Positions 56,145 to 64,000 of a stretch of 64,000 bases of DNA are shown here, piece by piece. The notes below the pieces were generated by a model, which was given only the letters and a program-made list of their open reading frames with translations, ran no database searches and was not told the DNA's origin. The DNA comes from Azolla caroliniana. Taxonomy: Eukaryota; Polypodiophyta. Where the stretch lies: positions 3,782,001-3,846,000 of the forward strand of contig JBHGNT010000021.1 in the NCBI GenBank assembly GCA_043228905.1, given 5' to 3'. Each line of letters starts with the position of its first letter. Within the stretch, counting starts at the first letter, position 1. The translations under genes were made by a program, and so were the position numbers.

Positions 56145-56229
56145 GCTCACCTTGTTGCTCTGATGTTTCTTCTCTCCAAAAGAACGAAATTGGTTCCATA
56201 GCATGCCCACATCTATGTTGCCTTGCCAT
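53856..56229 (-). CDS. PLS-class PPR protein, E-type, 5 triplets (PPR3)
   Basis: Two exons: 56229-56151 (26 codons plus 1 base, MARQHRCGHAMEPISFFW..., donor CAAG|GTGAGC) and 55936-53856 (acceptor CTCTTCAG|ATCTC), together 720 codons including the stop. An acceptor at 55900 (ATTTCAG|CTTTG) is also in phase and would shorten it by 12 residues. Alternatively, translation could begin at an internal ATG (NKTMVVSSS). Five PLS triplets (MYTKCGI to MYGKCGV) are followed by an E1 motif (VWLALLGACRKWGNVKLG). E2 is degenerate: it ends MRLNYAASQNSVMQV, where PPR1 continues into GNSVWVDV. No DYW domain. Likely an organelle-targeted RNA-binding editing factor or a decaying paralog. Confidence 0.92.
56097..56140. 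repeat. (CT)n microsatellite in the PPR3 intron
   Basis: About 22 CT dinucleotides starting some ten bases downstream of the PPR3 donor site in the gene's direction. A related GA run sits at the matching place of the PPR1 intron. Confidence 0.95.
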
Positions 56230-59200
56230 GTGTATAATTCGATGAATGGGTGCATTTGAATACAGTTCAGCTGCTTTTGTATTCTCTGTTTTCCCTCTTG
56301 TTTTTTTATTTGCTACTTGTCAGACCCTCCATATGTATACTACTGCTTGATGATTCAACATCTCTTCATTGTTTCTCCATGTAAGGATGCCAATGAATGT
56401 TGCCGATGACCATCGGCAACCAAACTCGAGGGGTTTCATGATTTCGCTTGTTATGCTTTGATGCTTGTGGTTTTCTTAGGCCATTGGCAACCGCGGATTT
56501 GTTTTTGTATTTCCGAGGGAAACACTACAATGACCTCTTTGATGATGAATCACGTCAAATTTTATGATGAACTAGGAGGATACGACTCTTGAGCAAGACT
56601 TCCTTCTTTGTTCGAATGTGAGAGTTCAATTCTTAAAATTGAAAAGTATACATATAGTAAGCATCTATGTAGGAAAATGTCCATGCCCATGATGTCTTTG
56701 CTTGAGCCAACTCACAGATGGGTCCGCAAGGGGCTTCATTGTCTTCCTTTTTGTCACTTCTCTCATCGAGAGTCGTTGCCTATATAAATAGATTTCATAT
56801 TAAACGATTAAAAGTGGTTTTTAATAGATCATAAGGACAATTATGGTTGCAAACCTTGTACATTATAATAGCTATCTAGCAAGTTTAATAATATAATACA
56901 TGAGATTTGACAATATGTAAGCTCTTTTACACAGGGTGAAAGAGGTAAGAGTGAGAGAAAGTTGTGATCAATGTATCCTTCAGTTTCGGTGTGGCAAGTG
57001 TACAATCAATCATCATCGACGTCGTTGCCTTGGTCATCATATACCTCCCCACCAACATCTCTAGCAACAGAATCCATAAACAGAGTTAGCAGCCATTGTT
57101 TCCCAAAATGATGGGAACAATATACATCCATATTATGTGATCTCCATCTTCCCTAAAAATGAGTAAGAGGCTCAACAACTTTGTTATCTCCTAAGGAAAC
57201 ACAGATGTTCCTTCCTCGGTATACATTGGTCATGTTGCCATTTATTTGCTTGTCACAAGTGGCTCAACGACTCGAGTACAAAAGACTTTGCCATTACAAC
57301 TCTTAGAAAACTAGAATAAATGTCTTTTGATCCGAATGTTTTGTAATCATCCACACTTTTATAAATGATACATCATTATTAGGCAATGGTGCGCCTATTT
57401 CTATATTTACATGGAACAATTACATGCAAATGTGCATACAACTTTGAGTTTGCAATGCCCAAAGGAATTCGTGATTGATTTTATGTTCATGCATATTGAA
57501 GCATAGTGCAACACATTACGTGACAACCCTCAACGTGGAATCATTGCCTTTACAACCAGGCAAGACACTTAAGGCTACCAACCATGTCAATAACACAATA
57601 CATCATCCTACATTGTTGTATTTATGTTATTAAATATTGAATTTAATTATCGTCTGCCACAATTTCAAGTGTCAAGTACATGTATAAATTTCAAGATCAT
57701 GCACACCACATTTTACAATGCTACAAATAGTGAATGCATCACACTCATATATTGTAAATTTGGCTTTTCATCTCTAAATGCACTTGAATAAAACATATAT
57801 ATAATTATTTATCACTTTTTGTGCATTTGCATAAAATTCATGCCAATGTAATGCAAAATAGTTAATTGTCTCATTGATAAACATGAACCTCATATGTTTT
57901 ATTACGTTTTAGAATAATTAGTGCACATGGGAGATCCAAAGTGGGGCTTACACTCTATGTGGTGAAGTCAATGTGATTGAGACGGTTTCTAATATATTAA
58001 TCTCATTCATTAAAATTAAACAAATGAGAAACAAGAGATTGTTGTAACTTGTATTCAACCCTTAGTGTCTCGTTATCATCCAAACTTTGATACAATAACA
58101 CACTCATACTTCATAAGTTATAACTTATGTTCATCAACATTGTCCTTTACCTAAGGATTTACTCAATATTTATTATAACATAAATGAAAACCTCAACTTT
58201 ACAATTACATGTACATAATTTGATTCACATGGGATGTGTAAGGGTAGTGAAGTCAACGAAATTGAATTGTTCATCTTAAGATGCACTTTGTAAGATGCAC
58301 TTTGTACAACAATATATTGTTAATTTCTAAAGTAAAACATATCAATGCTCTTGTTATAATCCGGTTTTATAAATTTCTTCATTGCTCCAACATGTTGATG
58401 CACTGCAATGCATCACTTGTTTATGTCCTCGTTTGTACACTTATCTTGATTGTTGCTTCAAATTTATTTGCATATGGAAAGCCTCGACCTTACAATGGGT
58501 AGACATGCATGAGAATGATCCTAACATGAAACTAATTTATTCCTAACATCAAGGGAGACGTGTTTGTGTGCAACCTACATGCATGAGATTCATCCATGAA
58601 AATTGATTAAAATGCTACCCTGTCAAGTCTTGTTGAGTATTCACATTATTCCAATTGCCTATGAAGTAATGCCTTTGTTAATTCTTCAGAAACGAGGCAA
58701 ATATAATTATTTGTGATATGGCAATAAAAATCGAAGTTTTTAGAAAGTGTACTATGGTACAATGACGAGGACAATTGGTGGCAATGATAGGTAGTGACAA
58801 CTTTGTTCTTATGGCAAGATAGTCCCTAAAATTGTTTGGAAACGATATCAAATGAAGGTGGAAATGTATCAAATCATAGGTTCAAACATTCTTCTAATAC
58901 TACCTTGATAAATTGCGCTCTTGGGCAAGTGGTGAGGACATAGTCCAATTTTCCATTAAAGCTACATGCCATATTGGCAAAGAAGCAATAGGAGAATAAT
59001 TGAGACATGGAATTGGTAAATTAAGGGAGTGTAGCGATAATGAATATCATTAATGGGGAAAGGCTATCCATGCTACAATCATTCCATGTGAAAACATATA
59101 GCTTGGTTTATGGAAGAGGCCGATTGTATTAAAAACTTGAGATACATATGCCTAAAGTCAACTACGATCTCCTGCTCTTCGATGGGTAGGTTTTTGATTC

Positions 59201-59502
59201 ATGACAATACTTAACCAGTGTTTCTATTCACAGGATAAACTTAATTATTCAACACATTCCATGGATTAAGGATGATAACAACACATTCTACATTCGAAGA
59301 CTCACAATTTCTCTCAATTATTAGCAAACATTTTCCTTTTGTTAATCTATATTAATCACAGGTCAAAGATTTGCCCTCCTTAGGATGAGCACTTCGAAAT
59401 ATAAAATAGTCACCTTTTTCTATACATGTCATGTACAAGCCACCGAGAAAACTTAAGTAGAATGCTTCATAGTAATGATTGCATAATGGGTTGTGTTATC
59501 AA
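56230..59502. other. AT-rich intergenic sequence
   Basis: No gene, RNA gene or mobile element is recognised on either strand. The left end should hold the PPR3 promoter. Confidence 0.5.
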
Positions 59503-59941
59503 GTTTTGCAGCCAACATTGTCTTAGGATAGATGCGATTTTCTTGTGATGAACACAAACGGGGGTCATACATTGACCATACAACTAGATCCAAATAATAT
59601 GGGAATTGGAATGAGTAGTCTAGTGCTTGTGGGAATGGTCGTGGAAGCGCAACTACTCAACTTTGAGACTGGAATAGGGTTGAGTTGAAAATGGGGGAGG
59701 GGTGGTGGTGGTCCTTCTTGGTTTTGCAGCCAACATTGTCTTAGGATAGATGCGATTTTCTTGTGATGAACACAAATGGGGGTCATACATTGAGCATACA
59801 ACTAGATCCAAATAATATGGGAATTGGAATGAGTAGTCTAGTGCTTGTGGGAATGGTCGTGGAAGCGCAACTACTCAACTTTGAGACTGGAATAGGGTTG
59901 AGTTGAAAATGGGGGAGGGGTGGTGGTGGTCCTTCTTGGTT
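59503..59941. repeat. 219-bp tandem duplication
   Basis: Units start TTTTGCAGCCAACATTGTCT at 59503 and 59722 and are almost identical (ACGGGGG against ATGGGGG, GACC against GAGC). Each ends in the G-rich GGGGGAGGGGTGGTGGTGGT. Confidence 0.95.
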
Positions 59942-60720
59942 CTACCATAGATGGAGACAAGACATCTATTTGATGCCTCTTCATTAAAAAAATTGCTCCC
60001 TACAAACACATGCTTTAATTCAAATGACAACGTAACCTCAAAATTGTGTGGAACCAAAAGTTAAGAATGGATTTGCTGAATTCTTTTATTTCATTCAATT
60101 AGCTTTACATCAATGCACATGTAGAGCACCACAAGGATTGCATGATTGACCGTCCCCATTGCTACCCCCACACATTGCCATAGGTGAATCAAGAGAAAAG
60201 GACGAACAAAAAGAAGGAGGATCGCAATTGGTAAAATGAATAAATGATCGGATCGAAACGGTGGACCAAGAGCGAAATGCAACGTTTAATAGAACACATG
60301 TATAGGCAAAGCCGAGTCAATGTCCCGTGCATAGTCAATGGTCTCTGATTGTCGAGATGGAATGGACAACATGCATATGTATAGGGTACATACGAAAAGC
60401 ACGTATCAACATACATGTGTATGTAGAGGGGGTATAGACGAATACGTGCATGACATACGTATGAACATATGCACGTAAGTGCATACATACATGTATACAT
60501 ATGTATGTATGTATTTGCCGATACAAATGCGTAAGACGGGACGGACGGACGGACACCGGACAACCAATGGACGCCGGACAAACCAACCTCCTGCTCTCTA
60601 CTTACTTTTAACATAATAATAATCCTTTTTGATTTTGTTTCTCTTTTTTCTTTTTCTTTTTCTGTGACACATCACAAAAACAGGGAAAAAAAAAAACAAA
60701 AAAAAATTTAACCTAAAAGA
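59942..60720. other. intergenic sequence upstream of eIF4G
   Basis: Includes ACATACATGTATACATATGT-like TG/CA microsatellites (60410-60515) and a short GACG/GGAC repeat (60535-60580). No gene is recognised. Confidence 0.5.
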
Positions 60721-60799
60721 AAACCTCTCTCCCCCTCGTCTTCCTTCTTTTTTTTCTCTTTCTCTTCCTTCTCTTTCCTTCCTTCATCTCTCCCTCTTC

Positions 60800-61299
60800 A
60801 CAGAAATAAACGGAAACCCTAATTTCCTCCCCCCCTCCCTGTCACTCGCGACAGGAGGAGGAGAGGGAGGAGGTCGAGGAAGGATAAGTAAGAAGAGGAG
60901 TCTTCGTCATTCCTTCGTCAAGAGAAGGCGGCGAGAAACCCTAAATCCACAGGTCTTTCTTATTCTACATTCTTTGTTCTCTCAAAACAAAAACAAAATC
61001 AAAAAGAAAAAAAAAAAAAAAAAAAACGAAACCAATCAATTAACAACATTCAGCCAAGCATAGCCGATCAATCGTCGTGCAGGCTAAGGAAAAAGAAAAA
61101 ACCAGCATTTTCTCTATCTATAGATGTAAACAGATCGGTATATATATATATATATATATCTATATCTTATTAAAGGAGAAAGAAATAATTCTTTTGCCAA
61201 AGATCTTCCCTGCAACTACTTTAGGTAGGGTTAACTTTACAGACAGAGAAAGGGATTAAGATAGAAGAAGAAGAAAAATCGAAGAAGGTTTATTCACAG
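60800..61299 (+). promoter_or_regulatory. eIF4G 5' region with telo-box-like AAACCCTAA and a probable 5'UTR intron
   Basis: AAACCCTAA occurs at about 60816 and again at about 60935, an element common in promoters of plant translation genes. It is embedded in the CT- and purine-rich sequence typical of such 5' regions. CCACAG|GTCTTT at about 60953 and TTATTCACAG|GCC at 61299 would frame a 5'UTR intron ending ten bases before the start codon. The interval contains an A22 run and a (TA)n tract. Confidence 0.45.
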
Positions 61300-61309
61300 G
61301 CCATTATAT

Positions 61310-64000
61310 ATGTCCCATCATCAATCTAGGGTAGACCGTAACAGCGACTCGCAACCAAAGAGGAACAGTGCGAGGGCTGGAGCTCATCAGAGAGCTTCGG
61401 CAGCAACTACGTTGAAAGGAGGTGGCCACCACGGCCCCTCGGCGGCCACTGCTCCATTGCTTTCTCCTACTGCTCAACCTGCGCCTTTGCCCAGGTTATA
61501 ATTTGTTTTTTTAGTTTTTCTAAAAATAATCTCAGTCTGTTTACCTTTTCTTACCTTTTCAATGATGTTACATCGGGCATATTTGAATCTTTTTAGGGTT
61601 CCTTCGTTACATTTATAATTATGTGTAAATAGTTGTATTTGGTATTTCTGTCAGGTTTTCATGAGCATTCAAATCATGCGAGTCAGGCATATTTGAACAT
61701 CGTGAAGGTTCCTTTTAGGTTTTCTAGTCATTGACATACTTGTTAGGTTATCCTTACCATTCTGGTTCCTTAGGCATATTTGGACATTCTAATCATTCCA
61801 ATCTATCATTCTTGAATATCTTACGGGTTCTTTGCACCGTTGTTAACACCAGCTTAATTTTTAGTGTTCTCATGAGTATTCTACAGATCAAGTCACTCTT
61901 AGCCATTGGCTTATTGCTAGATTTTTTTATGCATGTCTTAATAATGTCTATTAAGTGTATTTGAATCTCTGCAGACTCTATTTTACCTTTTTTATCCTGG
62001 GCTGATTGTCAGATTTTTTACCTGCATTCTGATGATGTCAAATTAGGCTGATTTGAGCTCAGTATGAGTCCTATTATTTGAACATTGTCATCATTGTTCA
62101 GCTGTCGAGTTTTCTTTGGCATTCTATTAATTTCAATCACACATATTTGAGCACACAGTAATAGTCTGGTTTGTGTTTTAGTTGTTTATTCTTGGAGCAA
62201 AATGGTTAATGCTCTGATATATTTTTAGAGATGTTTTTTGGTAATGGGTCTTCACACTCAAGACTGAACCACATTATTGAAATGGTTTGTCCAACTATTT
62301 GCTGTTGTAGAATATATTGGCAATCTTGTTTTTCTGTGATGGTGATAAACACTTTAATACTTTAACCCCTGTCTAATTGTTATGAATTTTTGTAGCATTA
62401 TAATCATGCTAAATCAAGTTTTTGAGCACACATTGGATATTTATGTATGGAACAAAGTGGTTAATGGGAATGTGCATTAATGAAATGCGTTGTTCTCAAG
62501 TGTTTTCTTCTTTAAATGTGTGAATATTTCCTGGAAATAACATTTACTGATGGATCCCATAATGAAGACCTAACTGCATTATTGAAATCGTTTGTCCAAA
62601 GAAATGGCTGCTGTGCAATATATTAGCAATGCATGATTTTGCGTGAAGATGACATCTGTTTTTTGACTGTGCTGATTCTATGGAAGAGTAGAACTTATGG
62701 TCTCAAAACAACCACCCTTAGGGTGATAGGGAGCTTCATAACCAAGGCAAAACTGTATTATCGAAATGATTTGCGCAACTATTTTCTGCTCTAAAACTTG
62801 TTGATAAGTTTTATTTGATTGTATTAATAGTTTGATGCATTACAAAATATATTCTTATTATAAGACTTCACTTAGCAAGTATGAGGCATTATGGCAATGA
62901 CAGTTCAAAGCGGTCCACTGGAGCAAATGGCCAAACAAGAGGACATTCATCTGGTAATCATGAGGCCGACAATCAGAAGGCTCAACAAAACACAACTCAG
63001 TACCAAGGGCAGGCTCATGGTCAGATGATGTTCTCATTACAAGATGTTTTTTGCATGTGAAATGCTGTGTATAATGTTAATATGCTTTTTTCATTATTTC
63101 AGGAGCAAAGTCTTCTACGCCGTCAAGCAATGGGAATGCACCCAGACAATCAAAAACTGTGCCACCATTGACCTCCATTGGTTCCGCAGACCCTATACCA
63201 GCTATCTCAAAGCCAGGTTTGCATAGTTAGCATAGTCTCTTCTTATTACCTATTCATAATGCACTATTAATTGTTTAAATAAAACAGAATCAGCATGGAG
63301 CTCTGCCCATCCTCAACTATCATTCCAATTTGGAAGCATAGGAGCAACTTTCGTGCACACTGGAGTGCAGGTCCGTTTCTATTATAAGTTGAAGGGTTCT
63401 CTTCTTAGTATTGTAATTTTTCATGATTTATATAATCCTTGTATTCTGTCAGATTCCTGCACGAACAAGCTCGGCTCCACCAGACATTGAAGAACAAAAG
63501 CAAGACCAAGCACGATACACGGTAATTAATGCAGTAGGGACAAAAGGAAATGTTCCTTCTGTAGGACAGCATCAAGGAGTAAGGCCACAGTCGCAACAAT
63601 CTGGAGGACATCATCAGCAATCCACGAGGCCTCAGGTTCAGCAAACAGGTGCTGCATTGCCTGCAGGTATACCACAAACACAATATATTCACAACCAGCC
63701 TCATCAGCACCCTGTTCAGATACAGATACCACAGACTAATCCTCATGTACAAGTTCAAACTAATCCCCCACATATGCCAATGCAAACCCATTTTGTTCCT
63801 CCGCAAACTCAGCAACAAGGGCTTGTTCAACTCCCTTACCCACCAGTGCAGTTCCCGGGTCGTAACATACCAAATCAGATGTTGGGGCCACAGTTTGCTT
63901 CCATGCCACCTCAACAAATTCATCAGATACCTCATCAGCTTTCTGGACCCTCTGCTGCTCCATTAGGTCCAGGAATGGCAGGTTCTCCTTATGGAATGGT
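61310..64000 (+). CDS. eIF4G: eukaryotic translation initiation factor 4G, 5' part
   Basis: Exons at 61310-61494, 62880-63019, 63103-63216, 63288-63370 and 63453 to the window edge. All joins are in phase with AG acceptors and GT donors (the donor at 63020, CATG|GTCAGA, is the weakest). The protein begins MSHHQSRVDRNSDSQPKR, close to the N-terminus of plant eIF4G (MSxNQSRxDR). It continues with low-complexity Ser/Gln/Pro sequence, the block LSFQFGSI and VQIPARTSSAPPDIEEQKQDQAR, a strongly conserved plant eIF4G motif, then Gln/Pro/His-rich sequence. eIF4G is the scaffold linking cap-bound eIF4E, eIF4A and eIF3; the eIF4E-binding site and MIF4G domain lie beyond the right edge. Intron 1 (61495-62879) is AT-rich and shows nothing else. 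Confidence 0.93.

Noticed and set aside
63405-63935. 176-codon minus-strand frame at the right end
   Set aside because: Antisense of the eIF4G exon, which is supported by conserved residues and splice phases.

Overview
The window is nuclear DNA of a land plant, most likely a fern. It carries a plant-type eIF4G gene with split exons, a plant TIM23, a plant-type mitochondrial-style AAA-ATPase, and three very large PLS-class pentatricopeptide (PPR) genes. The PPR repeat wording (VLGTALVDMYAKCG, GLSPDAVTFICILKACG) is of the kind I associate with fern PPR families. The background is AT-rich and full of microsatellites and tandem repeats. The species cannot be fixed from sequence alone.

Layout. 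(1) 1-16.6 kb is a nest of decayed Ty3/gypsy retrotransposons that are more GC-rich than the rest: copy A on the minus strand (1-5.5 kb, running off the left edge) and, in the opposite orientation, an internal-LTR-internal-LTR-internal-LTR chain (copies B, C, D). Their reverse transcriptase has the FLDDIPIKG type of catalytic box, not the YLDDILVFS form usual in plant chromoviruses. Copies A and B share the same protease-to-pol join: a T5 run directly before a TAG stop, with pol in the -1 frame. (2) 16.9-27.1 kb is a recent direct segmental duplication of about 4.5 kb, each copy carrying one BCS1/AATP1-like AAA-ATPase gene on the minus strand, separated by a 1.1 kb spacer with a candidate MITE. 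(3) 27.4-36.3 kb holds an erythromycin-esterase-like gene, a well-supported hAT-type MITE with 8-bp target duplications, TIM23, and the 3' exons of a DUSP12/YVH1-type dual-specificity phosphatase, all genes on the minus strand. (4) 38.2-40.8 kb is an 11-copy, 233-bp satellite array. (5) 42.5-56.2 kb is a cluster of three PPR genes on the minus strand with 7, 10 and 5 PLS triplets. Each appears to start in a short upstream exon (MARQ/MAIQ...) joined to one giant exon. Only the first keeps a DYW-type deaminase domain, and it lacks the terminal DYW. (6) 56.2-61.3 kb is intergenic with tandem repeats. (7) 61.3 kb to the right edge is the 5' part of eIF4G on the plus strand.

The host genes are unrelated housekeeping or organelle genes, not an operon: organelle RNA editing or processing (PPRs), mitochondrial import (TIM23), membrane AAA-ATPases, translation initiation (eIF4G) and ribosome maturation/phosphatase (DUSP12-like). 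I did not find a clearly new multi-gene system. The most interesting signals are the variant DYW protein and PPR triplet-number variation, the retroelement family with its conserved -1 frameshift site and fungus-like pol, and the esterase gene in a plant.
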